From Pseudomonadota bacterium (GTDB lineage: Bacteria; Pseudomonadota; Gammaproteobacteria; Xanthomonadales; SZUA-36), in NCBI GenBank assembly GCA_015222805.1, contig JADFVZ010000125.1, positions 24,342 to 88,341 of the forward strand: a stretch of 64,000 nt of DNA, read 5' to 3'. Positions 24,353 to 32,535 of this stretch are shown here, in pieces. A program made the translations under genes and the position numbers. Positions within the stretch are counted from its first letter, which is position 1, and the number at the start of each line of letters is the position of its first letter. The notes under the pieces were generated by a model, which worked only from the letters and a program-made list of their open reading frames with translations, did no database searches and was not told the DNA's origin.

Positions 24353-27300
24353 TCAACTTTGTAAGCTTGAAGAAAAGTAGCTCGGAAGTTCCAACAAAAC
24401 ATCATTAACAACCTGAATATTCTGTTCCAGGATCTTAGTACTAAAACCTTCTTGTGCAACACCGTTTTTAACCAATGCACTAGATAAAGTTTTACAAACT
24501 TCCCTATCCACAAATCCTTTGGAATAAAGCCACAATTCCAAACCACTTGATAGTCCGAGTTTGAGGCGTGTTTGCAATACCCTTACTCTATCAACAATTT
24601 TGTCTGTAAAGCCTTGCCCCTCTAATATATCCGCCAAAGCGCCAACATATAACATCGAGTCGAAAGATAGAGCACCATTTGCAAAATCAATCACATGATC
24701 CATCTTTATTCTACGTGCTTGGGTCTTGGCTTGATAATGAGCCTCTTTGTCTATTAACAGGCTTTGTAATTCGATATAACTGTCACCGGAAATCCATTTT
24801 TGGGCGAAATCCAGCAGAACTTTTTGTGGCTGAATCTTATTCATCAACACATTGTTATTTAGCAGGACTATTAGGGGCCAACACACTTGCAATAAGTCTT
24901 CCGGTGAGTCTGACAACTCCAAAATGAGAGCATTCTCACTGACCCACTCTTCTATCACCTGCAGTTGCTCAACGCCTAGAAGCGCTTTGCCATAATAGAC
25001 AAATTTTTCAGGGTCTAGACTTAAAACTCTTCTCGAGATCAAGTTAAAAGCATCAATAAAGATTAACTTTTCAGCTTCGTTCGCTAAGTAATACGCTAGA
25101 GTATTGCTAGCCAGTTCGACAAAGTATGATTGATCCACATCGGGGTTATCTTTGAGGTGCGACAGGAAATAGCTTTCAATACTTTGTATTAAGCTCTCCT
25201 TATAATCCATCTGCTCAAGCAATGAATCGATATCAATCTCTGCCTCTGTTGCAAGATCAATGCATTGTTCTCGGTAGTCTTTGGGGTTAGTTATAAATGC
25301 AATAACATCAAGGTGGATTTCTTCAAAATCAAACGGGGTAATTAGCTCTTTTAAGCTACTCAGACAGTCTTCCGTGTTCGTGAAATCGAGGAGGTGAATG
25401 GCTCTTTTCCACTTCCTCTGCCAATAACGGTGTCGCCGCAAATCATAGATTTCAGAATCTGTGAAAATAACACTCCCTTCAGTGTGATAACCCGCCCGCC
25501 CGACTCTACCGATTAGATTGTGGAAATCCCTGGCTGATATTTTCTGTCCTGCTTGAAAAGTACTGGATACGATTAAGTACTTTATCGGCAAATTCACGCC
25601 CTGAGCCAAAGTGGAAGTACAAACAACAAGGCAGGCCTTATTGTGTTCCATTGCCCACTCAGCAGAAACTCGTAGCCCATTCGGTATGTTTGCACTGTGA
25701 GGCAATATGCCCAACCTGATTGATTCTGAAAGGATATATTGACCTCCAAAATGCAAACTCGACAGATAGGAAATCTTGTCAAGCTCCTGTTGGTCGCTAC
25801 TCGCATTTGGAGGTGAAAGTTGAAGCCCTCTACTATAGTAATCGACAAGCAATTCACTTATTGTCGTCACCGTACTCTTAACGCCACAAAAAATTGCTAC
25901 GGGCCCTTGGTGACACAACCTGACACCTAAATAGGCTGCCATACTGGAAGCATTATTTCTTTCAGGGAATAGGCGATCCTTCCGCTCTGATCCTCTCGTG
26001 CCAAGGTTAATTTGTTCGATGACCCTCGGAACAAAAAAATCTCTATCAGCCTCTAATTCCTGATCTATGTAAACTAATCGGCCCAGGCTAGTTAGCCAAC
26101 TTACGAATGCTACACTTCTTACCGTTGGCAAGCAGTGTATGCCCTGCACCTCAACGCCAGCCTCACCATTAAGCCAATCCCCAATGGATTCTGCATTTGA
26201 CATCACGGCTGAAATCAGGATCTTCTGCGTTTCTTCACCCACACTTTCCTTGAGAGATGCCAGCAATAACTCATAGGTAACTCCCCTTTTACCAGTATCA
26301 AATTGATGCCCCTCATCAAAGATCAGCAAACCAATGGCATCCGCCAACTTCGGTTCGTGGCGCAGTAGATAAACCAGTTTCTCGGGGGTAGAAACTAGTA
26401 CTGACTTACGGTGCCGCGTGTCCTGCTCGGACTCACCCAATAGAAACCTTATGAAGTATTCTTCATCATCACTAACCAATGTAACATCTTGCAATTCATT
26501 AATATTGACATCTTCGCCATCAAACGCGAGAGCGAATGATGAAGAAATCTCCCTACACAATGCTCTGAATGGCGCTATAACCACGGCCAATGTTGCGCGA
26601 CCCGAGATAAAAGCACTGCGAATAATCAGTTCTGTCGATTTTGTTTTTCCTGTACTGGTCGGCATTTGTACAACCGCCGAAGTTCCGGACAATATTCCTT
26701 TTTCCCCCAACAGCTTTTGAGCCGGCCAGAACTCTTTGATGAAACCAGGTTTTTCTAATACGGAAAGCCAGTTACTGATGGATAAATCTGTATATTGAGG
26801 AAGACAGTTTATCGAGGAGTTTGCAATTTTCTTAAGGCTTAATGACACAATGACATCAATGAATAACAACTCCCTGTCATTCCCACATTCATAAGTATTT
26901 TTTCTTATAGAATGAGCAATCTCAAGAAATTGCGAGAATTGATATGAACGGTCAAAGTACCCTCTAAAAATTTCAATGAATGATTCGATGTCATTGACTA
27001 ATGGGCTGTCCTCAAGTCTGTAGAACTGATGTTCCATGTCGGATTTCAATAACCAAACCAAAACACCTTCAAGATAATTTGGTGTTAGCTCATCCATTTC
27101 ATATGGTAATTCTTTTGAAAGAACTAACGAGCTACCCGGCATATCCGCCAAATAGTATGCAGATGAACCAACTAGCCTTAAGTACTGCGAAAGGTTATCC
27201 GCAACATGAGATTGATCAAGTGCATCGAAATACTGGCTAACAGAAATCAGCTGGCTTTTTAGCTCTAAGTAACGCTCACCATGCATATTAGCAATTCGGG

Positions 27301-27466
27301 ACTCAATGGCAGCTAGTTCTCCCAAAATCCCAATGGTTGCTATGAGCAGGTTTTTTGGGTCTTGCACTAAAGTGATATGGTGACTTTCGTCGATACCAAA
27401 CTCATACATCTTTGCTTTTGATTTGGTTATCGCCATTAACTTCTTGGAGTTAGCTTCAAGCCTCAT
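24353..27466 (-). CDS. hamB: Hachiman helicase HamB
   Basis: 1037-residue superfamily 2 helicase of the Hachiman anti-phage system. Seen: a ~230-residue N-terminal extension, Walker A MPTSTGKTKS (about 265-274), motif Ia-like APFRALCRE, motif II DEGH (about 381-384), motif III-like ISAVMSN, motif IV-V (CTSTLAQGVNLP), motif VI IGRVGRAG (about 650), and a ~350-residue C-terminal helical region. The ATG at 27466 overlaps the end of hamA by 11 bases (ATGAGGCTTGA), which implies coupled translation; the longer frame to 27490 would begin inside hamA without advantage. With HamA it guards DNA and unleashes the nuclease on damage or infection (established for the family). Confidence 0.92.
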   Translation of the reverse strand: MRLEANSKKLMAITKSKAKMYEFGIDESHHITLVQDPKNLLIATIGILGELAAIESRIANMHGERYLELKSQLISVSQYFDALDQSHVADNLSQYLRLVGSSAYYLADMPGSSLVLSKELPYEMDELTPNYLEGVLVWLLKSDMEHQFYRLEDSPLVNDIESFIEIFRGYFDRSYQFSQFLEIAHSIRKNTYECGNDRELLFIDVIVSLSLKKIANSSINCLPQYTDLSISNWLSVLEKPGFIKEFWPAQKLLGEKGILSGTSAVVQMPTSTGKTKSTELIIRSAFISGRATLAVVIAPFRALCREISSSFALAFDGEDVNINELQDVTLVSDDEEYFIRFLLGESEQDTRHRKSVLVSTPEKLVYLLRHEPKLADAIGLLIFDEGHQFDTGKRGVTYELLLASLKESVGEETQKILISAVMSNAESIGDWLNGEAGVEVQGIHCLPTVRSVAFVSWLTSLGRLVYIDQELEADRDFFVPRVIEQINLGTRGSERKDRLFPERNNASSMAAYLGVRLCHQGPVAIFCGVKSTVTTISELLVDYYSRGLQLSPPNASSDQQELDKISYLSSLHFGGQYILSESIRLGILPHSANIPNGLRVSAEWAMEHNKACLVVCTSTLAQGVNLPIKYLIVSSTFQAGQKISARDFHNLIGRVGRAGYHTEGSVIFTDSEIYDLRRHRYWQRKWKRAIHLLDFTNTEDCLSSLKELITPFDFEEIHLDVIAFITNPKDYREQCIDLATEAEIDIDSLLEQMDYKESLIQSIESYFLSHLKDNPDVDQSYFVELASNTLAYYLANEAEKLIFIDAFNLISRRVLSLDPEKFVYYGKALLGVEQLQVIEEWVSENALILELSDSPEDLLQVCWPLIVLLNNNVLMNKIQPQKVLLDFAQKWISGDSYIELQSLLIDKEAHYQAKTQARRIKMDHVIDFANGALSFDSMLYVGALADILEGQGFTDKIVDRVRVLQTRLKLGLSSGLELWLYSKGFVDREVCKTLSSALVKNGVAQEGFSTKILEQNIQVVNDVLLELPSYFSSSLQS

Positions 27467-28298
27467 TTGCAGCCCTCTCATAAAGAGCATGAACCAAAGG
27501 CATTAGTTGCTCCCCTGTAATGACAATCAACTCAAGGGCGCCAGGTGCAACATGACTATTTGAATCAGATTCAGATAAGGTTTCGGGGCAAAAAGAAGTC
27601 TTTGTTATAACCGCAGCGGCACCATAGGAACGTTTATAAGGTTTATCTGGAGTTCTCTGAAACCGGCTGACAATGTCAAACCCAGTGTCATCGCCTTGGT
27701 CGAAAAGTCGTTGTTTTATGCCGTTCAGTGATTCTGCCAACCGAATCTCGTCTTTCGAAGAGTCTGTGATTGCGAGTTGCAAAACATTAGATTTGCTATT
27801 CTCAGACAACTTCGCTTTAACCTCGTAGATTATCAACTCATCATCTGTGCGCGGTTCGTTGTTGAGTTGTTTGAATCCTATTATATCTGATCCCTTTGAT
27901 GACTCGTTTCCAATGATTTTTCTGTCATATCGAGTTCTTGGCACATAATAATTACGTAGAAATTCAAGGTAATCTGCAATGAGGATTTCAGCAAAGTCAC
28001 CAGACCTTATACTCGGCCCAGGTTTCACAGAAGCACTGGGAAATTTCAATTCCAGTAGATACTCTGCACTTGTCATTCCATCTGGCTTTAAAGAAACCAG
28101 ATCGGCATCAAGGCAATAGTGGTTTCGAAAATGCCTTGCCCATGCGCTCATGATCCTTCCGTCATTCGCATCATGGCAAAACTCGAATACAGGAACATCT
28201 TTGCCGCATGATGTCCTTATGGTGCTTCCTGTTTCTTGCAGCCAAGCAAGATGTTCATTTGTCCATGGCATAGGATTGTTTCCAAGTTGTAGTGGCAT
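27456..28298 (-). CDS. hamA: Hachiman nuclease HamA (DUF1837)
   Basis: 280-residue effector nuclease. Seen: GDFAEILIADYLEFL (about 100-114), the PD-(D/E)XK-type core with Asp at about 138 (SSKGSDIIGF) and E-x-K at 159-161 (LIIYEVKAK), and the VPRTRYDRKI segment before it, all as in DUF1837 proteins. It lies first in a two-gene minus-strand operon with hamB. The ATG at 28298 is used here; an in-frame ATG nine codons later is possible. In Hachiman, HamB holds HamA inactive until phage DNA structures or damage trigger degradation of DNA. Confidence 0.92.
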   Translation of the reverse strand: MPLQLGNNPMPWTNEHLAWLQETGSTIRTSCGKDVPVFEFCHDANDGRIMSAWARHFRNHYCLDADLVSLKPDGMTSAEYLLELKFPSASVKPGPSIRSGDFAEILIADYLEFLRNYYVPRTRYDRKIIGNESSKGSDIIGFKQLNNEPRTDDELIIYEVKAKLSENSKSNVLQLAITDSSKDEIRLAESLNGIKQRLFDQGDDTGFDIVSRFQRTPDKPYKRSYGAAAVITKTSFCPETLSESDSNSHVAPGALELIVITGEQLMPLVHALYERAANEA

Positions 28299-28532
28299 AG
28301 TTAATGGTCTATGGCCTTTTGTCCTTTGGATTCTTTAAAAATTAATTACCATATACACGACGCTAAGAAGTTGGATTCCAACCAAGATTCTAGCTAACCA
28401 GGTAAATAGCATATATTCAGTGTTTTTTGAATTAATGAGGTTACGTCCATATAATGCTGTAAATTCATAAAAAAGCCATTGAGGCTTCCTGTAGGATTAA
28501 TTCACAACTAAAAATCTTATGGAGAGACCTCA

Positions 28533-28595
28533 ATGACTGAGTACGATATTAAATTGAACCCCACCACTTTGTCCAATCTTCTGACGGATTCAAAT
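28533..28595 (+). pseudogene. IS256-like transposase start, 20 codons
   Basis: A GGAGAG site followed by ATG and a short frame (TEYDIKLNPTTLSNLLTDSN then GLAQ) that resembles the opening residues of IS256-family transposases. It ends in TGA after 20 codons and nothing else of the gene remains. The match is short, so this is tentative. Confidence 0.35.
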
Positions 28596-28793
28596 GGCCT
28601 GGCGCAGTACTGAATTTACAGCAAAATTTGGACTTGACCGGTCAGGCCACGTTTATTCCCTATCCAAAAATGACCTTACAACCCAATCCAACTCCACCAT
28701 CGGTAAGTTATTAGATACTATGTAAGACTATGCTTAAACCAGCTTACATGACTGTTGGACTTGACCACACGCTGTTTATGAAAAGAATGGGGT

Positions 28794-28867
28794 CTACTTG
28801 ATAAGAGTCAGCTAATCAGCAGATTAGCACTTAAATATCGGGAGAATTCAGTTGCTGGTGACAGTTA
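28794..28867 (+). repeat. Dispersed repeat, copy R4
   Basis: CTACTTGATAAG, then a perfect small stem GCTAATC-AGCA-GATTAGC, GGGAGAATTCAG and CTGGTGACAGTTA. Related to R3 and, more weakly, R1/R2. Confidence 0.4.
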
Positions 28868-29157
28868 GAATAAGGGCTTTATTTAATACAAGAGTTCGCT
28901 GCATTGCCATCTGGTTCTCCCCAGTCTCATCTATTTCCAAAAATGACACCTTTTGCTCCTGCTCTTTTTATTCGCAGGATAGGATTACACATGGGTCAAT
29001 TTTTGGTGAAAATTAGGGAGTAAAGTGGATCACTCTTTACATGTTTTCCGTTGGTGGATATTTGAAGTTTTCACAGGATGGGGTTTAGCAATGATTGACC
29101 AGTATGCCTTGATAAGACATTGGAATCCGTAATTTGGCTGATAATTTTGTCATGCAA

Positions 29158-29185
29158 ACTCTCTGTGGTACTTACCACAGAGAGT
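29158..29185. repeat. 28-base perfect palindrome ACTCTCTGTGGTA...
   Basis: Two 13-base arms, ACTCTCTGTGGTA and TACCACAGAGAGT, separated by CT. It sits just inside the right border repeat. It could be a dimer-binding site, a terminator stem (followed by ATACAATTTTT on the plus strand) or a recombination site. Confidence 0.55.
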
Positions 29186-29192
29186 ATACAAT

Positions 29193-29244
29193 TTTTCAAC
29201 ACCTTTATTGAACGCCTCGATCACTATCGGGTTTTTTATTGCTT
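29193..29244 (+). repeat. Right copy of island-flanking inverted repeat, outward terminator
   Basis: Reverse-complement partner of 2109-2161. On the plus strand it contains CTCGAT-CACT-ATCGGG followed by TTTTTT, a well-formed rho-independent terminator that would stop island transcripts heading toward prpC. It ends about 145 bases from the prpC stop codon. Confidence 0.75.
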
Positions 29245-29388
29245 GCAGCATGGACAGGCAATGCACCAGGAATCAGTGTGCTTTCATCCAGGATGGTTTT
29301 CAGAGCAAAAACCCCGTTCCACTACCAGGCCTTAACGGGTCACAATATATGGCATTCAATATTCCCGGTAAACACCTGGTTGATTAGA

Positions 29389-30510
29389 TTAACTCCGGTC
29401 TTCAATTGAGTTAACCGTGCGATCATCCGGCCCTGTGTAGTCGGCCGTCGGGCGGATTATGCGGTTATTGGCACGCTGTTCAAAATCGTGCGCGGTCCAG
29501 CCAGTAATCCGTGACATCACGAATATCGGGGTAAACAGTCGGGTTGGAATACCCAGGAAATGATAGGCTGATGCATGGAAGAAGTCGGCATTGGCAAACA
29601 TGCCCTTCTCTTCTTTCATCACCCGTTCAACAGTTTCTGATACCGAGTAGAGAACTGTGTCACTAATTTCTTCAGCCAGGCGTTTCGACCAGCCCTTGAT
29701 AATCGCATTGCGCGGATCGCGTTTTTTGTACACCGCGTGTCCAAAACCCATGATTAATTCACGCGCCACCAGTTTACGTTTGATTTCTGTTTCAGCATGC
29801 TCAGCAGAATCCAGGGTTTCAATCAGGGCCATGGCTTCTTCATTGGCACCACCGTGGAGCGGACCGCGTAATGCACCGATAGAGGCAGTTACACAGGAGA
29901 ATAAATCTGACAATGTGGATGCGACCACCCTACCGGTGAAGGTAGAGGCATTAAATTCATGCTCTGCATATAATATTAATGAAACATCCATCACCCGCGC
30001 ATGCAGTTCGGATGGTTTTTCACCGTGTAACAGATGCAGGAAATGCCCACCGATAGAATCGTCATCGGTCTGGGTTTCTATTCTGATACCATCATGTGAA
30101 TAACGATACCAGTAGCAAATAATCGAGGGGAACGCAGCCATTAAGCGTTCGGCCACCTGCTGCTGGTTACTGAAATCGCCTTCGGGTTCGATATTGCCGA
30201 GGAAGGAACAGCCGGTGCGCATCACATCCATGGGATGGGTATCTGCCGGAATGCGCTCAAGTACATCGCACAATGCCTGCGGCAGTCCGCGCTGGCGGAT
30301 GCTGGCCGCCTTAAATTCATCCAGCTGCTGCTGGTTGGGCAGTTCGCCATGCCAGACCAGGTAAGCCGTTTCATAAAACGTGGCGTTTTCTGCCAGGTCG
30401 TCAACAGAGTATCCCCGGTAACGCAGGCTGTTGCCTTCAGCGCCAACGGTACAAATGCTGGTTTGACCAGCAGACTGGCCGCGCAGGCCGGCTTGTGGAT
30501 TGTCACCCAT
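29389..30510 (-). CDS. prpC: 2-methylcitrate synthase
   Basis: 373-residue citrate-synthase-fold enzyme that condenses propionyl-CoA with oxaloacetate in the methylcitrate cycle. Seen: YRGYSVDDLAENATFYETA near the N-terminus, the His-containing GALRGPLHGGANEEA, GFGHAVYKKRDPR with the second active-site His, and a C-terminal RIIRPTADYTGP. The short N-terminus and the prpB neighbour favour PrpC over the TCA citrate synthase GltA. It starts 11 bases after prpB and is the last gene of mdh-prpB-prpC. It borders the accessory island. Confidence 0.95.
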   Translation of the reverse strand: MGDNPQAGLRGQSAGQTSICTVGAEGNSLRYRGYSVDDLAENATFYETAYLVWHGELPNQQQLDEFKAASIRQRGLPQALCDVLERIPADTHPMDVMRTGCSFLGNIEPEGDFSNQQQVAERLMAAFPSIICYWYRYSHDGIRIETQTDDDSIGGHFLHLLHGEKPSELHARVMDVSLILYAEHEFNASTFTGRVVASTLSDLFSCVTASIGALRGPLHGGANEEAMALIETLDSAEHAETEIKRKLVARELIMGFGHAVYKKRDPRNAIIKGWSKRLAEEISDTVLYSVSETVERVMKEEKGMFANADFFHASAYHFLGIPTRLFTPIFVMSRITGWTAHDFEQRANNRIIRPTADYTGPDDRTVNSIEDRS

Positions 30511-30521
30511 GATAATTTTCC

Positions 30522-31406
30522 TTATTCAGTATTGTCTTTCTGCCCAGCAAACAGCTGATCCAGTTTTTGTTCATATTGGTGGTAACCGAGATACTCGTAG
30601 AGTTCTTCCCGGGTCTGCATGATTTCTACAACATTGCGTTGATGCCCGTCTTTCAGCAGGGCCTGGTAAACATTCATTGCCGCCTTGTTCATCGCCCGAT
30701 AAGCACCGCAGCAATATAAAACAATATCGACACCGACTTCACCCAGTTCGGGGGTGGAAAAGAGCGGGGTATGACCAAACTCGGTGATATTGGCCAGGAT
30801 TGGCACGCCGATTGCCTGACGGAACTTACGATAGTCCTCCAGCTCAAGCATGGCTTCCGGAAAAATCATATCCGCACCGGCTTCAACATAAGCAAGCGCA
30901 CGCTCGATTGTCGCATCAATACCTTCCACTGCCAGCGCATCCGTACGCGCCATAATCACAAAACCATCATCTGTGCGCGCATCAACTGCAGCTTTAATGC
31001 GGTCGGCCATTTCTGATTTGCTAACGACTTCCTTGCCCGGTCGGTGGCCACAGCGTTTCTGTGCTACCTGGTCTTCTATATGCATGGCAGCAGCACCAGC
31101 CTTACTGAGCGCACGTACTGTGCGGGCAATATTGAAGGCACCGCCAAAGCCGGTGTCTACATCCACCAGCAGGGGCAGGTCGCAGACATCGGTAATCCTG
31201 CGGATATCGATGAGAATATCTTCAAGGGCGGAGATGCCTAAATCAGGCATCCCCAGGGAATTGGCAGCAACGCCACCACCGGAGAGATAAATCGCCTTAT
31301 GCCCTGCATGTTTGGCCATGCGGGCGGTATAGGCATTTATGGTACCGACCACCTGCAGGGGTGCATGCCCGGCAACCAGTTGGCGGAATTGCTTACCCGC
31401 ACTCAC
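30522..31406 (-). CDS. prpB: 2-methylisocitrate lyase
   Basis: 294-residue TIM-barrel lyase that splits 2-methylisocitrate into pyruvate and succinate. Seen: [17 protein letters not shown], the Mg-binding DVDTGFG, the signature loop [12 protein letters not shown] with its catalytic Cys, and [18 protein letters not shown]. Length is normal for PrpB. Its ATG overlaps the mdh stop by 4 bases, so translation is coupled to mdh. It completes, with prpC, two steps of propionate degradation; prpD/acnD are not in this window. Confidence 0.97.
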   Translation of the reverse strand: MSAGKQFRQLVAGHAPLQVVGTINAYTARMAKHAGHKAIYLSGGGVAANSLGMPDLGISALEDILIDIRRITDVCDLPLLVDVDTGFGGAFNIARTVRALSKAGAAAMHIEDQVAQKRCGHRPGKEVVSKSEMADRIKAAVDARTDDGFVIMARTDALAVEGIDATIERALAYVEAGADMIFPEAMLELEDYRKFRQAIGVPILANITEFGHTPLFSTPELGEVGVDIVLYCCGAYRAMNKAAMNVYQALLKDGHQRNVVEIMQTREELYEYLGYHQYEQKLDQLFAGQKDNTE

Positions 31407-32374
31407 AGTAAGTTGCTAACCGCATCGGCCTCTTCACGTAATTCCTTATCGGTGGCATCCATACGTTCACGGCTGAAATCTGAGATTTCCAGGCCCTGGA
31501 CTATTTCATACTCACCGTCTTTACAGACACAGGGGAAGGAGTAGATAACCCCAGGCTCAATACCGTAACTACCATCTGCAGGAACCGCCATGGAAACCCA
31601 TTCGCCTTCAGCTGTTCCCAGTGCCCAGCTACGCATATGGTCAATTGCAGAAGATGCTGCGGAGGCCGCTGATGAAGCACCGCGGGCTTTAATAATGGCT
31701 GCGCCGCGCTGCTGCACTGTCGGAATAAAGGTATCTACATACCAGTCACTATCGACTTCGAGTGCATGCCCGCCAATTTCAACACTGCTGATATCAGGAT
31801 ACTGGGTGGATGAATGATTACCCCAGATAGTCATCTTGCGGATATCGCTGTTATGCGCACCGGTTTTAGTTGCCAGTTGCGCCAGCGAGCGATTGTGATC
31901 AAGGCGGGTCATCGCCGTAAAGTTGCGCGGATTAAGGTCAGGTGCGGCCGCACGTGCAATAAGTGCATTGGTATTGGCCGGGTTGCCAACAACCAGGACC
32001 TTGATATCCCGACTTGAATGTGTGTTCATCGCCTTGCCCTGGGGACCAAAAATCTGGCCATTGGCTGAGAGCAAATCGGCGCGTTCCATACCGGGACCGC
32101 GGGGTCTGGCACCAACCAGCAAAGCGTAATCAGTATCTTTAAAAGCTACATTGACATCATCGGTTGTTACCACGCCCTGTAATAAAGGAAATGCAGAATC
32201 ATCCAGCTCCATGGCAACACCTTCAAGCGCGCCCAATGCCGGCGCAATTTCCAGCAACTGCAGGATAACCGGCTGGTCCGGGCCCAGCATATCGCCGGCA
32301 GCGATACGGAAACAAAGTTGGTAACCAATTTGACCAGCGGCGCCGGTGATGGCAATACGAACGGGTGCTTTCAT
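31403..32374 (-). CDS. mdh: Malate dehydrogenase (type 2, NAD-dependent)
   Basis: 323-residue cytosolic enzyme making oxaloacetate from malate. Seen: Rossmann loop [10 protein letters not shown] near the N-terminus, substrate Arg loop [21 protein letters not shown], and the catalytic His in [12 protein letters not shown]. The pattern is that of the MDH type 2 family, as in many proteobacteria. Start at 32374 ([11 protein letters not shown]) has GGAG at a proper distance; a longer frame to 32410 does not. As first gene of mdh-prpB-prpC it could supply oxaloacetate for PrpC. Confidence 0.96.
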   Translation of the reverse strand: MKAPVRIAITGAAGQIGYQLCFRIAAGDMLGPDQPVILQLLEIAPALGALEGVAMELDDSAFPLLQGVVTTDDVNVAFKDTDYALLVGARPRGPGMERADLLSANGQIFGPQGKAMNTHSSRDIKVLVVGNPANTNALIARAAAPDLNPRNFTAMTRLDHNRSLAQLATKTGAHNSDIRKMTIWGNHSSTQYPDISSVEIGGHALEVDSDWYVDTFIPTVQQRGAAIIKARGASSAASAASSAIDHMRSWALGTAEGEWVSMAVPADGSYGIEPGVIYSFPCVCKDGEYEIVQGLEISDFSRERMDATDKELREEADAVSNLL

Positions 32375-32535
32375 GGGAGTTCTCCAAATATTGAGCTCTG
32401 TATAGAGCAATTAAAGGCGGTAAATAATGATCCTGAATATCTGTGCTATTGTACCGCAAGCTGAGTCGGGATTGCCCGATACTGGAACTACTTTAGTCTA
32501 AATATTGACACCAATTAAATGAGGCAGGTCAATCG

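Larger units (their letters stand above)
28299..29388. other. Right end of the island: remnants and repeats, no intact gene
   Basis: 1090 bases. In order: hamA promoter region; a short IS256-like transposase start (28533-28595); a repeated TTGGACTTGACC (28627 and 28752); repeat R4 (28794-28867); a reverse AGTCTCATCTATTT motif near 28922-28935; an IS21-end-like stretch GTGGATCACTCTTTAC...GGTGGAT (29024-29059); the 28-base palindrome (29158-29185); and the border repeat (29193-29244). After that comes backbone sequence 3' of prpC. Confidence 0.6.

Noticed and set aside
29120-29335. 71-codon frame across the right island border
   Set aside because: It runs through the palindrome, the terminator repeat and backbone sequence; no start signal.
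29657-30103. 148-codon frame antisense to prpC
   Set aside because: Shadow of a strongly coding gene; no family features of its own.
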